Below are positions 51,982-59,668 of a DNA stretch of 64,000 bases, one piece after another; the stretch's first letter is position 1, and the number at the start of each line of letters is the position of its first letter. Source of the stretch: Sporosarcina sp. (GTDB taxonomy: Bacteria > Bacillota > Bacilli > Bacillales_A > Planococcaceae); the NCBI GenBank assembly GCA_029263895.1, contig JARIDO010000029.1:19749-83748 (forward strand), given 5' to 3'. Below the pieces are notes generated by a model. The model was not told where the DNA came from and ran no database searches. It saw only the letters and a list, made by a program, of their open reading frames with translations. The position numbers and the translations under genes are program-made.

Positions 51982-53208
51982 ATGAAAGAAAAACTAATTG
52001 AACGACTTTTGCGTTACGCAAAAATAGACACACAGTCAGATGCTGCAAGCCAATCTACACCCTCTACAGTCGGACAGTGGGATTTATTGTACGAATTGCA
52101 AAAGGAACTTGCCGCTATTGGTCTACAAGATATCACTTTGGATGACAATGGCTATCTGTTCGCGACACTTCCAGCAACGACTGACAAAGAGGTTCCTGTC
52201 GTTGGCTTTTTGGCACATGTTGATACTGCAACGGATTTCACAGGTAAAAATGTAAATCCGCAACGCATTAACGATTATGATGGAAAAGATATTCAGCTGA
52301 ATGCACAAACGCTAATGAGCGTGCAAGACTTCCCTGAGCTAGCCAATTATAAGGGGCATACGTTAATAACGACTGATGGAACAACATTGTTAGGTGCTGA
52401 TGACAAAGCAGGTATCGCTGAAATTATGACTGCGATGGAGTTTCTAAGTGAAAACCCTCACATTATGCATGGTACTTTACGGGTTGCCTTTACCCCTGAC
52501 GAGGAAATCGGTCGCGGCCCTCATAAGTTTGATGTTGAACAGTTTGGTGCAACATACGCTTATACAATGGATGGCGGACCACTTGGAGAACTTCAATATG
52601 AAAGCTTTAATGCAGCAGGTGCAACAGTCGTCTTTAACGGTGTTAGCGTTCATCCCGGTTCTGCAAAAGGAAAGCTCGTGAATTCGATTACGTTAGCAAA
52701 CGAATTCCAAAGTGCCATGCCTTCCGATGAAGTTCCAGAGAAGACTGAAGGAAGAGAAGGATTTATTCACCTCATGCAATTCCAAGGGAATACTGAAAAA
52801 ACAACTTTAGAATATATCATTCGTTATTTTGATCGCGAATCATTTGACATGAAAAAACAATTGCTAGTTGATACTGCTACTAAATTAGCGACGACGTATG
52901 GTTCAGAAGCCGTCCATATTACAATCACCGATCAATATTTTAATATGGGTGAAAAGATTGAACCCGTCATGGAGATTGTTGATATTTTGGCAGATGCTTA
53001 TCAATCTCTTGGTATTGAGCCTGTCATAATTCCAATACGTGGTGGAACAGATGGTTCACAGTTATCTTTTAAAGGAATGCCAACACCGAACATCTTTACT
53101 GGCGGTGAAAACTACCACGGCAAGTATGAGTTTATATCCGTAGAAAATATGGAAAAAGCAACAAACGTCATTATTGAAGCAGTTCAATTATTCGAGAAAC
53201 GAGCATAA
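51982..53208 (+). CDS. pepT: Peptidase T (tripeptide aminopeptidase)
   Basis: A 408-aa M20B zinc aminopeptidase that removes N-terminal residues from tripeptides, of the usual length. Metal and catalytic motifs: [13 protein letters not shown] (H, D), [15 protein letters not shown] (D), TPDEEIGRG (E-E), [10 protein letters not shown] (D) and [12 protein letters not shown] plus [11 protein letters not shown] (H) at the C-terminus. GGGGGACTATTCACA precedes the ATG. Ends with a strong terminator downstream. Confidence 0.95.
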   Translation: MKEKLIERLLRYAKIDTQSDAASQSTPSTVGQWDLLYELQKELAAIGLQDITLDDNGYLFATLPATTDKEVPVVGFLAHVDTATDFTGKNVNPQRINDYDGKDIQLNAQTLMSVQDFPELANYKGHTLITTDGTTLLGADDKAGIAEIMTAMEFLSENPHIMHGTLRVAFTPDEEIGRGPHKFDVEQFGATYAYTMDGGPLGELQYESFNAAGATVVFNGVSVHPGSAKGKLVNSITLANEFQSAMPSDEVPEKTEGREGFIHLMQFQGNTEKTTLEYIIRYFDRESFDMKKQLLVDTATKLATTYGSEAVHITITDQYFNMGEKIEPVMEIVDILADAYQSLGIEPVIIPIRGGTDGSQLSFKGMPTPNIFTGGENYHGKYEFISVENMEKATNVIIEAVQLFEKRA

Positions 53209-53357
53209 GTAAAGAGAATCCTCATGAAAGCAATTTGGATTGATAGCCTCTCATCTGTTTTTTTGCTGTCACTTTGTTTTTATCTATGCACTTTTAGTTG
53301 CTACAATCGTCATCACCCGCAATGGCGTTACATAGTTATCAAACCTGGCTCGCTAGC

Positions 53358-53407
53358 AAAAAACTGCCATGACCTAATGTAAGTTAGGTCATGGCAGTTT
53401 TTTTAAG
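53358..53407 (+). terminator. Terminator after pepT
   Basis: AAAAACTGCCATGACCTAA (53358-53376) pairs fully with TTAGGTCATGGCAGTTTTT (53384-53402), then TT. It may also end the ABC operon coming from the other side. Confidence 0.92.
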
Positions 53408-53447
53408 AATTTCTATGCGTGTCTATTCATTGCTAATGTGGTTGTGC

Positions 53448-54524
53448 TTAACGATTATATTCGCCAATCGTTTCAACCGCTTTTTCAGTAATCGTCGTAT
53501 CAATGGCCTTATTAAAGTCAATATCTCCTCGAATTGCACCGTTTGCTTTGTACGTATCAAATTGCTTTTGAATGTCTTCGATAAACATCTTGCCGTCTGG
53601 ATCTAATCCTGTAACATGAACCTTTTCCCATAATGCAGGATCTTTCAAGGCAGTATGCATTGTCATTATTTTCACAATTTCTTCTTTTCCTTCATCTTTA
53701 ATAAATGCGTCGTTATAATCTCGAACACCTTTCAAATATGCAGCCATGAAGCGTAATGAAATGTCTTGTTCTTCGTTCATAAATTGCGGTGACCCTAGAA
53801 CCATTGCTATTTGCGACTTAGGCGCATAGTCTGTTGCGTCCCCAAAACGAACATGGAAGCCTTTTTCGACCCCTTGCGCAATAAGTGGTTCGATATTCAA
53901 GGCTGCATCGATTGTACCCGATTCAATCGCTCCTAGCATTGCAAAAAAGTCTCCAATATGAACGTATTCAACATCTTCCTCTGTTAAACCAGCGTGCTTC
54001 AGCATTTCTTCAAAAATATAGCCATCAATTGAATTGCGTGAAGAGACCGCTATTTTTTTTCCTTTAAAATCGCTATAGTCTTTGATTTCGTCAACCATAT
54101 GATTGCCAATCACGAATGTGAAATACGATTTCCCTGGCACATTATGGCCTTTATCCGCAATGATTTTCACATCAATTCCTTGTGCGATTGCATTAAAAAA
54201 AGAAGCTGTTGAAACGCCGCCTGCAATATCAACTTCCCCTGCTGCTAATGCCGGTAGCATGTCATCACTATTGGCAAACTGAGCAAATTCAACTTCAATA
54301 TTGTAATCCTCAAAATAACCTTTTTCTTTCGCAATATAAAAACCTGCACCAGATGCAGCGCCATCCTCGGCGATAATTACTTTTGTTCTTTTCTTAAGAG
54401 GTGACAGATCTCCGGATGTATTTTCTTTCACATCTGGTTTCACCGTTTCTTTTGTTGTACACCCTCCCATCACTAGCGCAAATACAATCAACAACAGCAA
54501 CCAGCCACTCTTCGCCCATTTCAC
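53448..54524 (-). CDS. ABC transporter substrate-binding lipoprotein (NMT1/TauT-like)
   Basis: A 358-aa lipoprotein: signal peptide WLLLLIVFALVMGGC with Cys near residue 22, then a two-lobed SBP of the NitT/TauT (NMT1) type: FYIAKEKGYFEDYNIEVEFA, ALAAGEVDIAGGVSTASF, KGKKIAVSSRNSIDGYIFEEML, ESGTIDAALNIEPLI. Members bind nitrate, taurine, alkanesulfonates, thiamine precursors or riboflavin. None of these is decided by the sequence, and no riboswitch precedes the operon. Third gene after permease and ATPase. Confidence 0.88.
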   Translation of the reverse strand: MKWAKSGWLLLLIVFALVMGGCTTKETVKPDVKENTSGDLSPLKKRTKVIIAEDGAASGAGFYIAKEKGYFEDYNIEVEFAQFANSDDMLPALAAGEVDIAGGVSTASFFNAIAQGIDVKIIADKGHNVPGKSYFTFVIGNHMVDEIKDYSDFKGKKIAVSSRNSIDGYIFEEMLKHAGLTEEDVEYVHIGDFFAMLGAIESGTIDAALNIEPLIAQGVEKGFHVRFGDATDYAPKSQIAMVLGSPQFMNEEQDISLRFMAAYLKGVRDYNDAFIKDEGKEEIVKIMTMHTALKDPALWEKVHVTGLDPDGKMFIEDIQKQFDTYKANGAIRGDIDFNKAIDTTITEKAVETIGEYNR

Positions 54525-54541
54525 TCGGAAACCTCTCCTTC

Positions 54542-55324
54542 TTACTCATTTTCCCTTCTAGAACGCTGTACTTCCTCCTGTAAATGTTGCCAAATGTCAA
54601 TGAAACGGGCAGCCATAATCGGATCTTCACGAATGTCTTCCATCTTTCTCGGTCTTGGCATGTCGACAATAATCTCTTCAATGATTCGCCCCGGCTGTGA
54701 ACTCATTAAAAGAATTCGATCGCTAAGCAATAACGCCTCATCAATGCTATGTGTGATGAACAAAACCGTTTTTCGTGTCTCCGCCCAAATCGATAATAAT
54801 TCTTCTTGAAGGATGAATTTGTTCTGCTCGTCAAGCGCAGCAAATGGTTCATCCATCAGTAAGATTTCAGGATCATTCGCGAACGCTCGTGCAATGCTGA
54901 CTCTCTGTTTCATTCCCCCTGATAGTTCTTTTGGATAAAGATTAGAAAACTTCTCAAGACCCGTTTTCTTTAAATAATAAGATGTTCTTTCATGGATTAG
55001 GCGTTTTGGTAAACGACGCATCTTCAAGCCAAATGCGACATTTTCTTCCACCGTTAGCCAAGGAATAATTCCTCGTTCTTGAAACACCATCGATTGTAAA
55101 GGACGATTGCCATCATCAGTGACAATCGTAAACTCACCTACACTCGGCTTTTCCAATCCGGCCAAAATGCGAAGTAACGTTGTTTTACCACATCCGCTCG
55201 GTCCAACTAAACAGACAAATTCCCCCTCAGCAATCGAAAGACTAATATCATCAATTGCAGTTACGCTTCCTTGCTTTTTATAAAAGGCTTTCGTCAAATG
55301 ACGAATATCAATTTTCGTTTTCAT
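54542..55324 (-). CDS. ABC transporter ATP-binding protein (NitT/TauT family)
   Basis: A 260-aa ATPase: Walker A VGPSGCGKTTLLRIL, Q-loop MVFQERGIIPWLTV, signature ELSGGMKQRVSIARAF, Walker B ILLMDEPFAAL and switch His in VLFITHSIDEAL. GIIPWLTV after the Q-loop is typical of the nitrate/sulfonate group. Start: ATG at 55324 with GGAGGTG 11 nt upstream; a longer frame reaches 55396 inside the permease gene. Confidence 0.92.
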   Translation of the reverse strand: MKTKIDIRHLTKAFYKKQGSVTAIDDISLSIAEGEFVCLVGPSGCGKTTLLRILAGLEKPSVGEFTIVTDDGNRPLQSMVFQERGIIPWLTVEENVAFGLKMRRLPKRLIHERTSYYLKKTGLEKFSNLYPKELSGGMKQRVSIARAFANDPEILLMDEPFAALDEQNKFILQEELLSIWAETRKTVLFITHSIDEALLLSDRILLMSSQPGRIIEEIIVDMPRPRKMEDIREDPIMAARFIDIWQHLQEEVQRSRRENE

Positions 55325-55334
55325 TCCCAGCCAC

Positions 55335-56156
55335 TCACCTCCACGGTAAAATCTTCTTCTGGATCCCTCGTAGTAACAGCGAGAATAGATAGCCAAAAAA
55401 CGAAATAAGGATTAGCCCTACATACATTTCTTGTAATAAAAACGCTTTGTATGACGTCCAAATTAGATAGCCAATACCAGACGTTGCTCCCATCATTTCT
55501 GCTGCAACAATTGTTAATAGCGCAATCGCCTGCCCCATTTGAATACCTTCTAACATAACAGGCATTGCTCCCGGTAAAGCAATCTTCATAAAAAAGTTTA
55601 CCTTTCCCGCACCATAATTTTTCGCTACATCGAGATGAATGGAGTCAATTGTAATTACACCTGCAACCGTATTAATGACGACAGGAAAAAACACACTACC
55701 AGCAATCGTCACAACCTTCGATAAATCCCCGATACCGAATAGAATAATGATGATTGGAAGCAATGCCAGCGTCGGTATTGGCATTAACGCCATCACAATC
55801 GGAGAGACAAAATGTCTAATAGGAGAATAGAGCCCCATCAGTAAGCCAATAATAATGCCGGGTATGACACCTGCTAGAAATCCTATAAAAATCCGATACA
55901 ATGAAACACTGATATGATTAGCCATTTCTCCGCTCGCAATCATTTCAAAAAACGTATTTACAATCGCAGATGGCGGTGGAAAAAATCGAATATCAATCAG
56001 ACCGCTCCTTGAAAGGAATTCCCATAACAACAGCAGGAATAATGGCGAGGCAATTGTTAAAGTCTGTTTTAATCGTTCTTTTGTTTGACGTTGCTTCCAT
56101 TCTCTTTGCTCGACTTCAAACGGATCATGTCGCACAGCGGTTTCAACCCTTTTCAA
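55335..56156 (-). CDS. ABC transporter permease (NitT/TauT family)
   Basis: A 273-aa permease with about six helices and the EAA loop GAGKVNFFMKIALPGAMPVMLEGIQMG (EAA---G-x9-I-x-LP form). First gene of the three-gene operon. TTG start at 56156 with GAGGTGG 6 nt upstream. N-terminal cytoplasmic stretch RHDPFEVEQREWKQRQTKER is highly charged. Confidence 0.9.
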   Translation of the reverse strand: MKRVETAVRHDPFEVEQREWKQRQTKERLKQTLTIASPLFLLLLWEFLSRSGLIDIRFFPPPSAIVNTFFEMIASGEMANHISVSLYRIFIGFLAGVIPGIIIGLLMGLYSPIRHFVSPIVMALMPIPTLALLPIIIILFGIGDLSKVVTIAGSVFFPVVINTVAGVITIDSIHLDVAKNYGAGKVNFFMKIALPGAMPVMLEGIQMGQAIALLTIVAAEMMGATSGIGYLIWTSYKAFLLQEMYVGLILISFFGYLFSLLLRGIQKKILPWR

Positions 56157-56261
56157 CGTTCACCACCTCTTCATATAAATTGTATGTATATGCCTATTGA
56201 AGTGTGTTGGGCAAATGCCACTGTATGCGACTCTTCTTTCACTTTTATCGTTTGACTTGCA

Positions 56262-56314
56262 ACTAAAAAAAGCGTCTAACAAGTCATTTTACACTGACTC
56301 ATCAGACACTCATT
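56262..56314 (-). terminator. Terminator of the membrane rhodanese gene
   Basis: On the minus strand GTGTCT...AGTCA pairs with TGACT...AGACGC, followed by TTTTTTT; it begins 14 bp after the gene. Confidence 0.7.
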
Positions 56315-56327
56315 ACGACCTATTCAA

Positions 56328-56681
56328 TTAGCCTTGCCACGCACTCATACCGCCTCTAACATTGACGACGTCAGTAAAGCCCGCCTTCTTCAATATACTA
56401 GCAGCCTTCGAACTGCGCATACCACTTTGACAAATTACAATCGTTTCCTTTGATTTGTCTAGCTTATCTAACTGTGTGTTCAACGAATTGAGGGGCATAT
56501 TACTGAATTCTTTAATATGACGACCTTTATATTCTGCTGGTGTGCGTACATCTATAAATTGTTTCGTTTTATCCTTTAACATTCCTTTTAACTCAGTTGT
56601 TGTAGTCGTGCGAACTCCTTTTGCCGGCATCATACGCCAAACTAGAAATCCAACGATGATTACGATAAAAATCCATCCCAT
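56328..56681 (-). CDS. Membrane-anchored rhodanese
   Basis: A 117-aa sulfurtransferase with one N-terminal helix (IFIVIIVGFLVWRMM, residues 4-18) and a rhodanese domain: QFIDVRTPAEYKGRHIKEF and the active-site loop C84-Q-S-G-M-R-S. The domain faces the cytoplasm if the basic residues after the helix stay inside. Start: ATG at 56681 with GGAGG 8 nt upstream. A CstR-like palindrome fills the spacer of its promoter, so it probably belongs to the regulon of the CstR encoded at 50 kb. Confidence 0.9.
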   Translation of the reverse strand: MGWIFIVIIVGFLVWRMMPAKGVRTTTTTELKGMLKDKTKQFIDVRTPAEYKGRHIKEFSNMPLNSLNTQLDKLDKSKETIVICQSGMRSSKAASILKKAGFTDVVNVRGGMSAWQG

Positions 56682-56752
56682 ATCCATTTCCTCCTATTGA
56701 TTGAAAGTTCATTTCAACATTGCTGTGTGCTAACGTCAATTGCTGATAACTT

Positions 56753-56782
56753 TATAATACCACCAGGGGTATAAAGAAACAA
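56753..56782 (-). promoter_or_regulatory. CstR-like operator in the membrane rhodanese promoter
   Basis: AATACC (56756-56761), six bases, GGTATAAAG (56768-56776); the outer left arm is imperfect. On the minus strand TTGTTT (56782-56777), 17 bp, TATTAT (56759-56754) form a promoter around it. Confidence 0.65.
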
Positions 56783-56876
56783 TTCATTTGTTTACAACCA
56801 AAATAAAAAGGTACTCCTCTATAGGAATACCGTTTAGTAGCTACACTTCTATTACTCTGCAATATAGATACTATAT

Positions 56877-56906
56877 TTGAATGACGTTCTGCTACAACGT
56901 TATAAT
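56877..56906 (+). promoter_or_regulatory. Promoter abutting the FhuF-like gene
   Basis: TTGAAT (56877-56882), 18 bp, TATAAT (56901-56906). The expected start point (6-8 nt after the -10) falls on or next to the ATG at 56913, which has no ribosome site, so the mRNA is probably leaderless. Confidence 0.65.
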
Positions 56907-56912
56907 ATAGGC

Positions 56913-57626
56913 ATGACGACTTTAACAACTGACCAACTCAATCAACTAAATAGCTATAGTATCTACACTGAGCTATCTTCACATCCTTTATTCACGCTAG
57001 AAACGCTTTGCACCCCTGAGTATACGAAGCACACATTAGATGCTGTACAAGCCATTAGTAACAGTCCCAATCCCGTAGTCGCATCCTCTTATTTCATAAG
57101 ACGTTATGGCATGTTCATTGCCATGCAATTTTACAACTTAGCAAGTTATGATGAAGTATGGATTGCCGAACAAAGTCAGCTTCAGTTTGGCGTGAAAGAA
57201 GAATTTGGAAAACTAGCCGTGAGTACATTTGCACATCCTTCAGACTGGCATAATGTCTCTGACAAAATTCGTAAAGATGTGATTCGGATGATTTTGAAAG
57301 AACAATGCGACCCTGTTATTCGACATATTCGCACAGTGACTTCTATTTCACCACTAACATTATGGGAAAACATCTTCGGTTTTATGCTCTGGCAATACCA
57401 CGTGATGCTGTCCAATCCAGCAACATCCAATGAAGCTCAGCATGATCTTGAAACCCTTATAGACGATGCACTTTGGGTGGACATTGCACCTCGTTCACTA
57501 TTCGCGACATATTTAAATGGGAGCCATCCTAGCGCGCTCATCAATACACAAGTACGAACAACTTGCTGTTTTTCTAAGGATGTACCAGGTCTCATGCAAT
57601 GCGGTTTCTGTCCACTAAAGAAATGA
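56913..57626 (+). CDS. FhuF-like siderophore-iron reductase, (2Fe-2S) protein
   Basis: A 237-aa protein of the FhuF/IucA-IucC C-terminal type. It ends with the [2Fe-2S] ligand pattern C-C-x10-C-x2-C (RTTCCFSKDVPGLMQCGFCPLKK), the hallmark of ferric-siderophore reductases that release iron in the cytoplasm. The upstream part holds SSYFIRRYGMFIAMQFYNLA. A TTG 36 bp upstream would extend it by 12 residues, but those bases look like a promoter and no ribosome site is present, so ATG 56913 is chosen. No siderophore transport genes are next to it. Confidence 0.82.
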   Translation: MTTLTTDQLNQLNSYSIYTELSSHPLFTLETLCTPEYTKHTLDAVQAISNSPNPVVASSYFIRRYGMFIAMQFYNLASYDEVWIAEQSQLQFGVKEEFGKLAVSTFAHPSDWHNVSDKIRKDVIRMILKEQCDPVIRHIRTVTSISPLTLWENIFGFMLWQYHVMLSNPATSNEAQHDLETLIDDALWVDIAPRSLFATYLNGSHPSALINTQVRTTCCFSKDVPGLMQCGFCPLKK

Positions 57627-57634
57627 TGGTCTTA

Positions 57635-57919
57635 TTAATTAGCACGAAATGCTTCAAATGACTTTTGCCAAGAATAGAGGAGCCCCATTGCTGCACCACT
57701 ATAAAAAAAGCCCATGAATATGCCCGCGGATAAGTTTCCTCGATGACTAATGAAAACTGACAATATTAATGCAGTTACTGTGGCAAGTGTAGATAACCAA
57801 CTACTTGGTACTCTTATAAATAATTTTACAATGACGAGTACGAGCAAAATAACAGGAATTGCCCATATCGCATCCCAAATATTCGTATGAATGATTGGAA
57901 ACTCAGTTAGCATCTTCAA
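57635..57919 (-). CDS. Small three-helix membrane protein, about 94 aa
   Basis: Not recognised. Three predicted helices (WAIPVILLVLVIVKLFI, LSTLATVTALILSVFI, LSAGIFMGFFYSGAAMGLLY) and a short tail SWQKSFEAFRAN. Start: TTG at 57919 with AAAGGA 6 nt upstream; ATG at 57913 is also possible. It is convergent with the FhuF-like gene (8 bp apart) and divergent from the CHY zinc gene. Confidence 0.7.
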   Translation of the reverse strand: MKMLTEFPIIHTNIWDAIWAIPVILLVLVIVKLFIRVPSSWLSTLATVTALILSVFISHRGNLSAGIFMGFFYSGAAMGLLYSWQKSFEAFRAN

Positions 57920-57995
57920 TATCAGTCCTTTTATACAGTAGCATTGCCACTTTTCCATCGTATATTCGACAGCAACTACAAATGAGGTGAATTTT

Positions 57996-58325
57996 TTGTC
58001 CAGTCGTCAACCTATGATCTACGGCAATTTAGTAGACGAAGAAACAAGATGTATTCATTACCATAGTGAACTTGACCGTATTGCGATTAAGTTCTATTGC
58101 TGCCAGTCATACTTTCCTTGTTTCAAATGCCATGAAGAAGAGGGCTGTGGACGTCCGGCTGTTTGGCCAAAAGAGGCATTTGAAGAAAAAGCGATTCTTT
58201 GTGGTTCGTGTGGACATGAGTTACGCATCACGACTTATTTAAATTGTCACTCCAAGTGCCCGGCATGTTCAGCTAAATTCAACCCTGGTTGTAGTTCGCA
58301 TAAGCATCTCTATTTTGAAGTATAA
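57996..58325 (+). CDS. CHY-type zinc-finger protein
   Basis: A 109-aa zinc-binding protein. The CHY zinc finger runs almost the whole length: TRCIHYHSELDRIAIKFYCCQSYFPCFKCHEEEG with the C-x-H-Y start, CC, C-x2-CH cluster, then CGSCG and CPACSAKFNPGC. Several Cys pairs would hold three zinc ions. Role unknown in bacteria. Start: TTG at 57996 with GAGGTG 6 nt upstream; GTG at 57987 overlaps that site. Confidence 0.85.
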   Translation: MSSRQPMIYGNLVDEETRCIHYHSELDRIAIKFYCCQSYFPCFKCHEEEGCGRPAVWPKEAFEEKAILCGSCGHELRITTYLNCHSKCPACSAKFNPGCSSHKHLYFEV

Positions 58326-58373
58326 AAAAACATTCCCGTTTCGCCATTATTCGGCATTCACGGGAATGTTTTT
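58325..58373. terminator. Terminator between CHY gene and DUF378 gene
   Basis: AAAAACATTCCCGT pairs with ACGGGAATGTTTTT (58360-58373) between convergent genes. Confidence 0.88.
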
Positions 58374-58378
58374 CATTG

Positions 58379-58732
58379 TTATTTTTTCTTTTTGTACGGA
58401 TATTGATTGTTGTTTTTATTTGCATTCTTTTTTGCTAGCTCTCGCGCTTTTGCAATGTCTGTTTCCTCACCAAATTCCGTGTTATAGTTCAATGTATTGT
58501 TGACTCTCGCCCGATTCCGTCCTTCCACTGCTACCTCTTCCATTGGACTAAACACCATGCCTAAAGCCGCAAGACCACTCAATCCAACTAACGCATAGAT
58601 AACTCTGGATAAGAAAGCTGTCTGTCCTCCAAAAATAGTTGCAACGAGGTCAAACTTGAAAATTCCGATTAATCCCCAGTTAATTGCTCCGATAATGACT
58701 AACGACAATGAAATTCTTCTAAGTGTTCCCAC
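58379..58732 (-). CDS. DUF378 membrane protein (YuzA-like)
   Basis: A 117-aa protein: DUF378 domain with two helices (RISLSLVIIGAINWGLIGIFKFDLVATIFGG and SRVIYALVGLSGLAAL), including the invariant INWGL and the F.DLVA stretch, followed by a long charged C-terminal tail (EEVAVEGRNRARVNNT to YKKKK) not found in the shortest members. Function unknown. GTG start with GGAGGTG upstream. Confidence 0.88.
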   Translation of the reverse strand: MGTLRRISLSLVIIGAINWGLIGIFKFDLVATIFGGQTAFLSRVIYALVGLSGLAALGMVFSPMEEVAVEGRNRARVNNTLNYNTEFGEETDIAKARELAKKNANKNNNQYPYKKKK

Positions 58733-58857
58733 GAAATCACACCTCCTTCAATTCTTTTTGTTATCGCCATCCTTAAACCCGCAAAATAAATGCTGAGGTT
58801 TGTTCTTATCTTCTGTAAAAAAATCGGATTAATACATTCAGGTTGAAACTTTAACAC

Positions 58858-58888
58858 AAAAAACCTTATCTCATTGGATAAGGTTTTT
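58858..58888 (-). terminator. Terminator of the helicase operon
   Basis: AAAAAACCTTATC (58858-58870) pairs with GATAAGGTTTTT (58877-58888), 9 bp after the winged-helix gene. Confidence 0.9.
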
Positions 58889-58896
58889 AAATAAGT

Positions 58897-59649
58897 TTAT
58901 AAATAAGCTTGTCTCCAGCTCTTTACTTCCCTTGCGTTCAATTGTTTTTCTAACTGTTCATCCCACTGGCTCGAAAGTGTATTCCACACACGTGCATAGA
59001 AACTATCTTCAACTTTATTATAGAGTCGAAATTCAATACAAGGTATCCAATCTAGTCGAATTTCTGCTACCGTTCCTATTGCAGTGACCACTTTTTGAAC
59101 AGATCCTTCAACTTGCTCCACTTCTCTATCTTTTATAACTTCACGCAGTTCTGTTTCTTCAAAGAAAGTCGAATCCCAATCATTGAATTCATCTATATAG
59201 CGGTAGTGATCGATCTCTGCCGATTCAATTTCTCCAAGTTCTTCATTTAAAAATTTCTCATGACAAAGACTGTATAGGATTTCTACAGAGCCATCTTCCG
59301 GCTCATGTTCAAAAACACCTGTTGCAAGCTGCTCGTTTCCTGCTTCAGTCAATATAAAACCTGACTTTTTCTTTTCAATTAAACCGCCTCTATGCATTTT
59401 CCCAATTACGTCTTGGATAAATAATGGATCCACAAGAAGAATGTCACTTAGCTCTTCAATACTAGCTTCTGTTGATTTTTGAAGTGTAATGAGCATCATC
59501 TTCATAAGAATATCCATCTTTGTTCGCAGCACCGTTTTAAACGCAATGTCAACAGTATGGATAGGCAGTCCCCACAAAAGTGAATCCATGATTTTAACGT
59601 TAAGATCCTGCTGAAGCTCATTCGATAATTGTTTTTTTAACGCATTCAT
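58897..59649 (-). CDS. Winged-helix-like protein, partner of the SF1 helicase
   Basis: Not recognised as a named family. A 250-aa soluble protein; residues about 45-108 read as a winged helix (DILMKMMLITLQKSTEASIEELSDILLVDPLFIQDVIGKMHRGGLIEKKKSGFILTEAG broken here for description: helices around ASIEELSDILLV and PLFIQDVIGKMHRGGLI, wing KKKSGFILTEAG). The second half is acidic with several aromatic residues. Start at 59649 with GGAGGTAG upstream; longer in-frame starts lie inside the helicase gene. It begins 19 bp after the helicase stop, so both are likely cotranslated and may form a complex. Confidence 0.7.
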   Translation of the reverse strand: MNALKKQLSNELQQDLNVKIMDSLLWGLPIHTVDIAFKTVLRTKMDILMKMMLITLQKSTEASIEELSDILLVDPLFIQDVIGKMHRGGLIEKKKSGFILTEAGNEQLATGVFEHEPEDGSVEILYSLCHEKFLNEELGEIESAEIDHYRYIDEFNDWDSTFFEETELREVIKDREVEQVEGSVQKVVTAIGTVAEIRLDWIPCIEFRLYNKVEDSFYARVWNTLSSQWDEQLEKQLNAREVKSWRQAYL

Positions 59650-59668
59650 TTTACTACCTCCTGTTGCA

